From: JADFRD01 sp964491015
GTDB taxonomy: Bacteria > Fidelibacterota > Marinisomatia > Marinisomatales > TCS55
Assembly: GCA_964491015.1 (NCBI GenBank)
Contig: CAZBEY010000102.1
Span: 1-5,218, forward strand
Direction: 5' to 3'
DNA length: 5,218 nt
Part shown: one piece after another, positions 1 to 5,218 of the stretch
Position numbering within the stretch: the first letter of the stretch is position 1
Layout: each line of letters opens with the position of its first letter
Notes under the pieces: generated by a model
What the model was told of the DNA's origin: nothing
The model's database searches: none
Seen by the model: only the letters and a program-made list of their open reading frames with translations
Program-made: the position numbers and the translations under genes

Positions 1-8
1 GTTTTGTT

Positions 9-29
9 CACATAATAGGGGTTTATGTG
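9..29. repeat. Inverted repeat, 7-bp arms, overlapping an 8-bp palindrome
   Basis: CACATAA (9-15) and TTATGTG (23-29) are perfect reverse complements separated by the 7-base spacer TAGGGGT. The right arm shares its last three bases with the perfect palindrome GTGTACAC (27-34). This could be a protein-binding dyad or a short hairpin at the end of an upstream transcript. The T-rich DNA that follows is not a clean T tract, so a terminator call is weak. Confidence 0.5.
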
Positions 30-32
30 TAC

Positions 33-51
33 ACTTTTGTCTACTTTTGTC
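33..51. repeat. Tandem 9-mer ACTTTTGTC, 10-bp period
   Basis: ACTTTTGTC occurs at 33-41 and again at 43-51, one base apart, giving a repeat period of 10 bp, close to one helical turn. Such phasing puts both copies on the same DNA face and is typical of sites bound by a protein dimer. It lies immediately beside the palindromes at 9-34. No gene that it would control is visible to the left, and the next large gene starts 400 bases downstream. Confidence 0.45.
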
Positions 52-110
52 ATATCAATCACGAAATTTAGACAGTAACAGTCGTTACAAATGATAATAA
101 AATAATAGTC

Positions 111-174
111 AGGAGAGTTGAGCTGGTAGCATGTTTCACCAACGGATTATGAGTCTGCTGCTCTTCTGACGATA
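111..174 (-). pseudogene. Degenerate tRNA-Met(CAU)-like sequence (remnant)
   Basis: Read on the minus strand, 138-164 closely matches what I recall of the D-stem end and anticodon arm of bacterial elongator tRNA-Met. GAGC (160-163 reversed) is followed by an anticodon stem (158-154 with 146-142) carrying one A-C mismatch, and the loop CTCATAA (153-147) has anticodon CAU. Further along, GCTCAACTC (123-115) resembles the T-loop consensus GTTCRANTC with one mismatch. The intact-tRNA test fails: the variable region is about 14 bases instead of 5, the T stem has two mispairs, and no 7-bp acceptor stem or CCA can be found. It is therefore a decayed copy or a chance resemblance, not a working tRNA. 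The match rests on remembered consensus, not on a search. Confidence 0.3.
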
Positions 175-244
175 AAACACACCGCGTATACCTAATGACA
201 GATTTCGGGTTTGTTCGTAACATTCTTTAGGCATATCTCAAACG

Positions 245-273
245 TTGAAAAGGATTGGTTTTTGGAGTATGTT
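245..273 (+). promoter_or_regulatory. Weak sigma70-like promoter candidate for the regulator gene
   Basis: TTGAAA (245-250, five of six to the -35 consensus) is followed after 17 bases by TATGTT (268-273, four of six to the -10 consensus). If used, transcription would begin near 280, leaving a leader of about 175 bases before the regulator start that contains the small ORFs. In AT-rich DNA such matches arise often by chance, and Bacteroidota promoters frequently follow a different pattern, so this is a weak call. Confidence 0.2.
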
Positions 274-323
274 TTAGAAAATAATACCCACAAGGAGTTC
301 GATTAAGATAGAATTGAGGAGTA

Positions 324-440
324 GTGTCAAATAAAAAGGTTAGCGTTTTTGCATCGGAAATTATTTTATATGAACAGGACCGTGATACTTTTTACTTTTT
401 GAGGGTACTTAATTATGAAAATCAGTCAATTGATAGTTAA
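324..440 (+). CDS. Possible 38-residue small protein (GTG start)
   Basis: An in-frame TGA at 315-317 precedes a GTG at 324, and the frame stays open to TAA at 438-440, giving 38 residues. The predicted peptide begins MSNKKVSVFASEIILYEQ and ends NYENQSIDS, with a mixed protein-like composition but no motif I recognise. A purine-rich GAGGAG (316-321) lies upstream, but the gap to GTG is very short: 2 bases from its end, or 4 if only GAGG pairs. Its 3' end overlaps the next tiny ORF (415-465) by 26 bases, and that one overlaps the regulator start. It could be a leader peptide, a real small protein, or chance; ORFs of this size are common by chance in any genome. Confidence 0.2.
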   Translation: MSNKKVSVFASEIILYEQDRDTFYFLRVLNYENQSIDS

Positions 441-465
441 GATTATAATGGGTCATGCAGGTTAA
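415..465 (+). CDS. Possible 16-residue leader peptide overlapping the regulator start
   Basis: ATG at 415 opens a 16-codon ORF (MKISQLIVKIIMGHAG) ending at TAA 463-465. GAGGG at 401-405 lies 9 bases upstream, a usable Shine-Dalgarno. The ORF ends 11 bases inside the regulator gene, whose own ATG at 455 has no recognisable Shine-Dalgarno. Ribosomes terminating here could re-initiate at 455, which would couple regulator translation to this ORF. That role is inference; no function for the peptide itself is suggested. Confidence 0.3.
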   Translation: MKISQLIVKIIMGHAG

Positions 466-3451
466 TCGCACTCTTACGCTCTTTGTTGCATTTCTAATTT
501 ATACTTATTGTGTTTATGCCCAGCCAGCAGATGTGAAATTCGATCATTTGACTGTGGAGGATGGTCTTTCAAATGGCGCAGTATATGCAATTTTGCAGGA
601 CAGTCGTGGATTTATGTGGTTTGGTACTCGTTTTGGACTTAACCGTTATGATGGATTGGAGTTCAAAGTATTTGGACATGATCCCAAGAATCCTAACAGT
701 CTTCCCGGTTATCAGGTCACAGCGATATGTGAGGATTGGACGGGAGCCATCTGGGTAGGCACATTCAACGGTGGTTTAGCTAAATTTGATCGCAAAACTG
801 AACAATTCACTAATTATTTTCAGGATTCTGCCGATCCTAACACAATCAGCAGCAATTTTATAACTGCCATTTATGAAGATTCACAACAAAATCTCTGGGT
901 TGGTACAGAAAACGGCTTAAATAAGTATAACCGAAATCAAAATTCATTTATTACGTATTACCATGATCCTGTTGATTCCCAATCTATTTGCAACAACAGG
1001 ATAACCTCCTTCTGTGAAATTCCTTCCGGGACACTATGGATTGGAACGAAAAGCGGTTCGTTAATAAAAATAGATCTGAAAAGCAGTTTTATCGAAAACC
1101 TGCAAGATAATCCCTTCAGGCCAACCAAAGCTGCCACGAATATTATTACAAGTCTGGTTGGCGATCCGAATGAAAATATCCTTTGGGTGACAATGTTCCC
1201 TATTGGTCTCATCAAAGTTAAACTCAATAATATGGAAATAAATTTCTACAGAATCAGTACTGATGACCCAAACATGGCCAGTACGAATGGTCTTTTTTCA
1301 TCAGTAATGGATGAAAACGGGAACCTCTGGATGGGTTCAGTGGATGGAGTTACATTTTTTAATCCCACCCGGGAAGAATACGTATATAATCGGTTTGATG
1401 AATACAATCCGTTCAGTGTCAGTGACTATGTTATCCAGAAAACCTATATTGATAATCAGGGGATTCTATGGGTTGGGACCGCCTCGAAGGGGGTAGACAA
1501 ATTTAATCCCAAGAGACTCAGATTTGATCATATAAAGCAATCAGAAAAGAATCCCGAAGGATTTCAAGGTACAAATGTCTTCTCGTTTGACGAGGATAAA
1601 GAGGGACTTATCTGGATTGGAGCGACTCCTAAAGGAACAAATAGGTTTGATCCTATTTCAGGTACATTTAAATATTATCAGAGTGATGATAGTGACCCAG
1701 AGGTCTGGAGTAGGAATTATGTAAAACAAGTTTTAGTAGATCATTATAATAAAATCTGGATCGGAACTTTTGCTGCGGGATTATTTGAACTTGATCCAAT
1801 TACGGAAAATATTAACCATTATCGTCATGTACCCGACCAACCCAGAAGCATCAGTGATAATGATATTTATGCTCTTTATGAAACCATGGATGGAACTTTA
1901 TGGGTAGGTACACAGGGAGGAGGCTTAAACCGGTTTAATCGGGAATCTGGCAGTTTCACTCACTTCACTCATGATCCATCAGATACGCTTAGTATAAGCA
2001 GCAATGATATTTATGTAATTTTTGAAGATCATTCCGGTACACTCTGGATTGGAACTGCAGATGGCGGATTGAACCGATATGAACCATTGTCCGAATCATT
2101 CACAGCATTATTGGTTTCGGACGAAAATAGAAATTCCATTAGTAGTAATTGTGTGTTGTCTCTATTTGAAGATGCCCGGAATAATTTATGGATCGGAACT
2201 CGGAGTGGAGGATTAAATAAATTAAACCCTGATCGGAAGACCTTTTCAATCTTGGATTTAGGGGATGAACCCAGCAATCTTGAGATTGCTAGTATTCTTC
2301 AGGATGATGACGGATTTCTTTGGTTGGGGACTACAAACGGTATTTTAAAAGCCGATCCCGATAGCGGACTGGTCAACAGTTATCATGTGAAAGATGGCCT
2401 TCAGAGTAGCCAGTTTTATTACAGTTCCAGCCTGAAAGACAGCCGCGGTTATTTTTATTTCGGTGGTGTCAATGGTTTTAATCGCTTTCATCCCGACTCC
2501 ATCGTTAATAACAATCATTTACCCCCGGTAGTGATCACTGATTTCAAGATCAATTATGAGGAAGTACCAATCGGTCTTAGGGATGATGGTAGAATAATTT
2601 TGAAAGAGTCCATTACTCAAACAAAAGAACTCACCCTTACTCATAATGATAAGACAGTTTCATTTACCTTTGCAGCGCTGGATTATTCTGATCCCGCCAG
2701 AAATCGATTTGCTTATTATTTGGAAGGATTTGATGATAATTGGATTCAAGCCGGGTTTCGTCGGTTTGTCACTTACACCAGTCTTGCACCGGGACAATAT
2801 ACATTCCAGGTGAAAGCGTCCAATAATGACGGTGTTTGGAACCACAAAGGGGTTTCCCTGGCGATTACGGTTCTACCTCCGTTCTGGAAGACCTGGTGGT
2901 TTATACTTTGTGAAATTCTGCTCCTTGGAGCTATTGTTTCAGCAGGATTTTTTATGCGCCTCAGAGCGGTAGAAAAACGAGAACGGCGAAAGGCCCATGA
3001 ACAGCAAATGAAGTTGAAACTGGACCACCAACAGAGGGAACTGGTGACCAAATCTATGGATTTGATTGAAAAGCAAGATTTTCTTGAAGAAATATTATAC
3101 GATATGAAATTGATCAAAGAAGCAAAGCCGCAAGAACAAGCAAGGATATTGCGTCAGCTAATGCAGCGGTTATCCCACCTGACATCATTTAATCATGTCT
3201 GGGAGGAGTTCGAAAAATGGTTTACGGAAATCCACACTGGATTTATTCATGATCTGAGTCGGGATTTCCCCAAACTATCAGCTCAAGAAATCAAAGTATG
3301 TGCTTTATTGCGTTTAAATATGCAATCAAAAGAAATCGCAGGTCTCATGAACATAGAACCGGCCACGGTTGAGATCTATCGTTACCGGATTCGAAAAAAA
3401 CTGGGATTAAGTAAAGGTAAAAATTTAATAAAATTTATTTCAAAATATTAA
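455..3451 (+). CDS. Membrane-bound one-component regulator: Reg_prop double propeller, Y_Y_Y domain, LuxR-type HTH
   Basis: This 998-residue protein is predicted to sense an extracytoplasmic ligand and bind DNA directly from the inner membrane. Residues 1-22 form a signal peptide, probably cut after YA before QPAD. Residues 53-680 hold 14 Reg_prop blade motifs of the form LWxGTxxGGLxxFxP, about 48 residues apart, consistent with two seven-bladed propellers. Residues about 742-806 are a Y_Y_Y domain (YYLEGFDDNW, then LAPGQYTFQVKASN). One transmembrane helix lies at about 811-833, followed by a charged coiled coil (about 836-890). Residues 940-998 are a LuxR/GerE-type helix-turn-helix (SKEIAGLMNIEPATVEIYR, then IRKKLGL). 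No HisKA, HATPase or receiver domain is present, unlike the hybrid two-component (HTCS) systems that share this sensor. ATG 455 is the first in-frame start after a stop at 446-448 and gives the signal peptide. The ligand is unknown; known relatives often sense glycans. Confidence 0.93.
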   Translation: MQVNRTLTLFVAFLIYTYCVYAQPADVKFDHLTVEDGLSNGAVYAILQDSRGFMWFGTRFGLNRYDGLEFKVFGHDPKNPNSLPGYQVTAICEDWTGAIWVGTFNGGLAKFDRKTEQFTNYFQDSADPNTISSNFITAIYEDSQQNLWVGTENGLNKYNRNQNSFITYYHDPVDSQSICNNRITSFCEIPSGTLWIGTKSGSLIKIDLKSSFIENLQDNPFRPTKAATNIITSLVGDPNENILWVTMFPIGLIKVKLNNMEINFYRISTDDPNMASTNGLFSSVMDENGNLWMGSVDGVTFFNPTREEYVYNRFDEYNPFSVSDYVIQKTYIDNQGILWVGTASKGVDKFNPKRLRFDHIKQSEKNPEGFQGTNVFSFDEDKEGLIWIGATPKGTNRFDPISGTFKYYQSDDSDPEVWSRNYVKQVLVDHYNKIWIGTFAAGLFELDPITENINHYRHVPDQPRSISDNDIYALYETMDGTLWVGTQGGGLNRFNRESGSFTHFTHDPSDTLSISSNDIYVIFEDHSGTLWIGTADGGLNRYEPLSESFTALLVSDENRNSISSNCVLSLFEDARNNLWIGTRSGGLNKLNPDRKTFSILDLGDEPSNLEIASILQDDDGFLWLGTTNGILKADPDSGLVNSYHVKDGLQSSQFYYSSSLKDSRGYFYFGGVNGFNRFHPDSIVNNNHLPPVVITDFKINYEEVPIGLRDDGRIILKESITQTKELTLTHNDKTVSFTFAALDYSDPARNRFAYYLEGFDDNWIQAGFRRFVTYTSLAPGQYTFQVKASNNDGVWNHKGVSLAITVLPPFWKTWWFILCEILLLGAIVSAGFFMRLRAVEKRERRKAHEQQMKLKLDHQQRELVTKSMDLIEKQDFLEEILYDMKLIKEAKPQEQARILRQLMQRLSHLTSFNHVWEEFEKWFTEIHTGFIHDLSRDFPKLSAQEIKVCALLRLNMQSKEIAGLMNIEPATVEIYRYRIRKKLGLSKGKNLIKFISKY
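611..2494 (+). repeat. Fourteen Reg_prop propeller-blade repeats inside the regulator gene
   Basis: Blade motifs begin near residues 53, 98, 146, 193, 242, 290, 337, 385, 433, 481, 529, 577, 621 and 665. The steps are 44 to 49 residues, mostly 47 or 48, so the coding repeat is about 144 bases. Blades 10-12 are closest to consensus (LWVGTQGGGLNRF, LWIGTADGGLNRY, LWIGTRSGGLNKL). Blade 5 (LWVTMFPIGL) and blade 14 (FYFGGVNGFNRF) depart most. Fourteen blades is the usual number for this sensor architecture, so the domain appears complete. Confidence 0.85.
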
Positions 3452-3498
3452 TTATACCATATTTGCCGACGGTACTCCAGTATGGCATGGCTTTTCAC

Positions 3499-3532
3499 TG
3501 TATAGGTTTTGTATAGGTGACACTCCCCTATA
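3499..3532. promoter_or_regulatory. Candidate operator: direct repeat TGTATAGGT x2 with a third inverted half-site
   Basis: TGTATAGGT occurs at 3499-3507 and 3510-3518, with an 11-bp period, one helical turn. Its core TATAGG reappears inverted as CCTATA at 3527-3532. The second copy overlaps the -35 box of the promoter candidate at 3517-3544 by two bases. Activators with LuxR-type HTH domains commonly bind beside or over the -35 region, so this is a natural place for the upstream regulator to act on the hydrolase gene. The repeat is seen directly; the regulator assignment is inference. Confidence 0.4.
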
Positions 3533-3544
3533 TATCTCTATAAA
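3517..3544 (+). promoter_or_regulatory. Sigma70-like promoter candidate for the Ntn hydrolase gene
   Basis: GTGACA (3517-3522, five of six to TTGACA) is followed after 16 bases by TATAAA (3539-3544, five of six to TATAAT). Transcription would start near 3551, leaving a leader of roughly 28 bases that contains the Shine-Dalgarno sequence. The flanking direct repeat makes a regulated promoter plausible. The sequence does not closely match the TTTG / TAnnTTTG pattern of Bacteroidota promoters: TTTG occurs at 3546-3549, but the upstream TA is one base too far. Confidence 0.4.
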
Positions 3545-3565
3545 CTTTGGTAGTCAAAAATCAAC

Positions 3566-3572
3566 AAAGAGG
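3566..3572 (+). promoter_or_regulatory. Shine-Dalgarno for the Ntn hydrolase gene
   Basis: AAAGAGG ends 6 bases before ATG 3579 and fixes that start over the later in-frame ATGs at codons 19 and 23, which would truncate the signal sequence. The contrast with the regulator gene, which has no such site, suggests the hydrolase is translated more strongly. Confidence 0.7.
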
Positions 3573-3578
3573 TATAAC

Positions 3579-5174
3579 ATGAATAAGCTGTATAAATTAA
3601 TATTGTCATCTATTTTTTTAATTTTCGTGCTGATGTTTAAAGGTATGCGACCATTTGATCAAGACCATTCAGCAATATATCAGAATACCAACCGACAGTC
3701 TTGTACGATCGGTGTAGCTTCCGGATCGGCAACCGAAGATGGGCGGCCTCTAGTGTGGAAAACCAGGGATTATGTAAATAATGAAAATACACGGGTTCGA
3801 TTCAATACATCTCAAAGATATTCTGTACTGATGGTTACTACAATCGGACATAATTGGCCTGTAATGGGTGTAAATGAAAAAGGGTTTTCAATGGTATTTT
3901 CATTGTCCGATGATTTACCTCAAGGTAGTGGTATGTATAGTACTAATTTGATGCAGTACGGTTTAGCTAACTGCGCAACTATAGCTGACTTTGAAAATGT
4001 TTTAGATAGTACGAATATAACGGGCAGGGCAACGCACAACAATTTTGCTGCAATAGACACGACAGGCGCAGCAAAAATATTTGAAGTAGCAGGATCAGAA
4101 TATTGGACTTATGATGCGAATGATACCCTTGATGCTCCAAACGGGTACCTTGTCAGGACTAATTTTTCGCCCACTCATGGTACTAGTGAAGAAGTGGGAA
4201 TTGAACGATATTTACGATCTAGAGATTTGTGTGAAGAATTTATCTCCGGTGATTCACTGAATTACAAGAGTCTTATGCGTTATCACATGCGTGACTTTGC
4301 AACACCTACCGGAGATCCTCTAGAAATTCCGTTTACAGGCGTTTCCCAATTTACGCAATTAGGGGTTCCCCCTGGCGGTTACTGCAACATAATCACAATT
4401 GCAAATTTTTTATCTGAGGCTTCATCGGTAATACAAGGAGTTCTGCCAGAAGAGAGTCCTGCTTTGTCAACAATGTGGACCATATTGGGGATGCCGGCTA
4501 CCTCGATCGCAATTCCATATTGGCCGGTTGGTGCTCCTCCCGCTCAAGCCTCCGGAGCGGGAGTCAATGAGCTGGCACTGGGCGCTCGTCAGATCCGGTC
4601 TGAAGTACAGCATGATTTTTCATGGGTTCAATATGGCATTCAATATGAATATATTGATACATACGATTTACTTGACGGAAACGGAGGAGGAATCTGGCCG
4701 ATTATTTATCCCGCTGAGGATTCAATTTTCCAAACCACCGATAGTCTGATGACAATCTGGCGGAACAATGGTGTTGACTCGTCAGCTATGCTGTTATATT
4801 CATCTTTATTCGCAGAAACTGGTGTTACAATTCTCAACGATGCTTATACATATCTGCTTGAAACTGTTTCGATTTCTGATATGCAATCTATGCCTTCAGA
4901 GTTTTCACTTTTTCAGAACTACCCCAACCCTTTCAACCCGGTTACAACGATACAATATGAGCTACCCAAAAGGACAGAGGTCCAAATTCGTATTTACGAC
5001 CTGCTTGGCAGAAAAATAGCGACACTTGTCAATCAAATTCAAGACGCTGGCTTCAAATCAATTCAATGGAACGCCACCGATGATCATGGCAAACCAGTCA
5101 GTGCTGGATCATATTTATACCAGATTAAGGCTGGAGAGTTAGTGCAGACCAAGAAGATGGTGCTGTTGAAATGA
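3579..5174 (+). CDS. Exported Ntn hydrolase, C45/acyltransferase-like, with T9SS type A sorting domain
   Basis: This 531-residue protein is predicted to cleave or transfer an acyl group at an amide bond outside the cytoplasm. Residues 4-20 are a hydrophobic export signal after a Lys-containing start. The Ntn domain begins at Cys42 in SCTIGVASGSATEDGRPLVW and continues KTRDY, matching the N-terminal nucleophile and nearby Arg-Asp of C45/C69/choloylglycine-type hydrolases. Other family-like segments are MGVNEKGFSM (96-105), NNFAAIDTTGAAKIFEV (154-170) and VRTNF (192-196). Residues about 442-531 are a FlgD-like Ig fold serving as T9SS type A sorting signal: FQNYPNPFNP (445-454), YDLLGR (473-478), and terminal KMVLLK. 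The protein is therefore probably released or anchored at the outer surface. It lies 127 bases after the regulator with its own promoter candidate. The substrate is unknown: penicillin-like compounds, N-acyl amino acids or peptides, and bile-salt-like amides are all used by relatives. Confidence 0.88.
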   Translation: MNKLYKLILSSIFLIFVLMFKGMRPFDQDHSAIYQNTNRQSCTIGVASGSATEDGRPLVWKTRDYVNNENTRVRFNTSQRYSVLMVTTIGHNWPVMGVNEKGFSMVFSLSDDLPQGSGMYSTNLMQYGLANCATIADFENVLDSTNITGRATHNNFAAIDTTGAAKIFEVAGSEYWTYDANDTLDAPNGYLVRTNFSPTHGTSEEVGIERYLRSRDLCEEFISGDSLNYKSLMRYHMRDFATPTGDPLEIPFTGVSQFTQLGVPPGGYCNIITIANFLSEASSVIQGVLPEESPALSTMWTILGMPATSIAIPYWPVGAPPAQASGAGVNELALGARQIRSEVQHDFSWVQYGIQYEYIDTYDLLDGNGGGIWPIIYPAEDSIFQTTDSLMTIWRNNGVDSSAMLLYSSLFAETGVTILNDAYTYLLETVSISDMQSMPSEFSLFQNYPNPFNPVTTIQYELPKRTEVQIRIYDLLGRKIATLVNQIQDAGFKSIQWNATDDHGKPVSAGSYLYQIKAGELVQTKKMVLLK

Positions 5175-5218
5175 GTGCCAAGCTAAGCTACTCTAAATCT
5201 ATCCGGGTGCGGAAAGAA

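Larger units (their letters stand above)
1..454. other. AT-rich leader/intergenic region upstream of the regulator gene
   Basis: No reading frame of ordinary gene length is seen on either strand here, and no frame entering from the left edge stays open beyond position 94. The stretch holds an inverted repeat and a tandem 9-mer at the left end, a tRNA-Met-like fragment on the minus strand, a weak promoter candidate, and two very short ORFs next to the regulator start; these are listed separately. Between about 175 and 244 I see nothing I can name. A 454-base gap is long for a compact bacterial genome, so it may hold regulatory RNA or remnants of lost genes. Confidence 0.6.

Noticed and set aside
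111..174. Functional tRNA gene
   Set aside because: No acceptor stem, a mispaired T stem and an overlong variable region rule out a working tRNA; it is kept only as a remnant candidate.
958..1227. Minus-strand ORF of 89 codons inside the regulator gene
   Set aside because: It is antisense to conserved propeller blades of a clear gene, and its product resembles no known protein.
561..1496. Short plus-strand ORFs in another frame (561-758 and 1311-1496)
   Set aside because: They are out-of-frame shadows of the regulator's propeller repeats and have no independent support.
2029..2277. Minus-strand ORF of 82 codons inside the regulator gene
   Set aside because: It lies opposite the well-conserved blades 11-12, and its repeated PPxxVPI pattern is just the reverse reading of the WIGTxxGG repeat.
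611..2494. Regularly spaced repeats suggestive of a CRISPR or tandem DNA array
   Set aside because: The about 144-base period is a protein-level blade repeat with divergent DNA, fully explained by the beta-propeller.
2660..3117. Two overlapping minus-strand ORFs (2660-2845 and 2773-3117)
   Set aside because: Both are antisense to the Y_Y_Y, transmembrane and coiled-coil coding region, with no supporting motif or known family.
2954..3451. Histidine kinase module at the end of the regulator
   Set aside because: No H-box, N-box or G-box motifs are present. The helical segment is a coiled coil leading to a LuxR-type HTH.
3464..3490. Possible terminator hairpin after the regulator gene
   Set aside because: Only 3-4 bp pairings (TGCC with GGCA) can be drawn, with a poor inner stem and no clear T tract.
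4528..5019. Short plus-strand ORFs in another frame (4528-4749 and 4768-5019)
   Set aside because: They overlap the linker and T9SS tail of the hydrolase, whose in-frame motifs are unmistakable.

Overview
The window carries two complete genes on the + strand, preceded by about 450 bases of AT-rich DNA with no long reading frame. The organism is probably a member of the Bacteroidota/FCB group in the broad sense. The evidence is a giant Reg_prop/Y_Y_Y sensor of the kind common there, and a secreted enzyme ending in a type IX secretion (T9SS) type A sorting domain with the motif FQNYPNPFNP and a terminal KMVLLK. That style of tail is especially familiar from Neomarinimicrobiota, Ignavibacteriota, Calditrichota and related lineages. 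I cannot place it more precisely.

Region 1-454 is non-coding or holds only very small ORFs. At the left edge there is a 7-bp inverted repeat (9-29), which shares bases with an 8-bp palindrome, and a tandem 9-mer with 10-bp period (33-51). A minus-strand segment (111-174) resembles a decayed elongator tRNA-Met(CAU). Further on there is a weak sigma70-like promoter (245-273) and two tiny staggered ORFs (324-440 and 415-465) that run into the start of the first large gene.

Region 455-3451 encodes a 998-residue membrane-spanning transcriptional regulator. It has a signal peptide, 14 propeller blades (probably two seven-bladed beta-propellers), a Y_Y_Y domain, one transmembrane helix, a cytoplasmic coiled coil and a C-terminal LuxR-type helix-turn-helix. 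It has no histidine kinase and no receiver domain, so it looks like a one-component sensor acting directly from the membrane.

Region 3452-3578 separates the genes. It holds a good sigma70-like promoter (3517-3544), a 9-bp direct repeat with 11-bp period that abuts and overlaps its -35 box, and a strong Shine-Dalgarno sequence. I see no convincing terminator after the first gene, so both read-through and an independent regulated promoter are possible.

Region 3579-5174 encodes a 531-residue exported Ntn hydrolase of the C45 / acyl-CoA:6-aminopenicillanate acyltransferase-like type, with probable nucleophile Cys42 and a C-terminal T9SS sorting domain. The simplest reading of the locus, which is inference, is that the regulator senses an extracytoplasmic ligand and controls the neighbouring surface or secreted amidohydrolase. 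The last 44 bases hold nothing I can identify.
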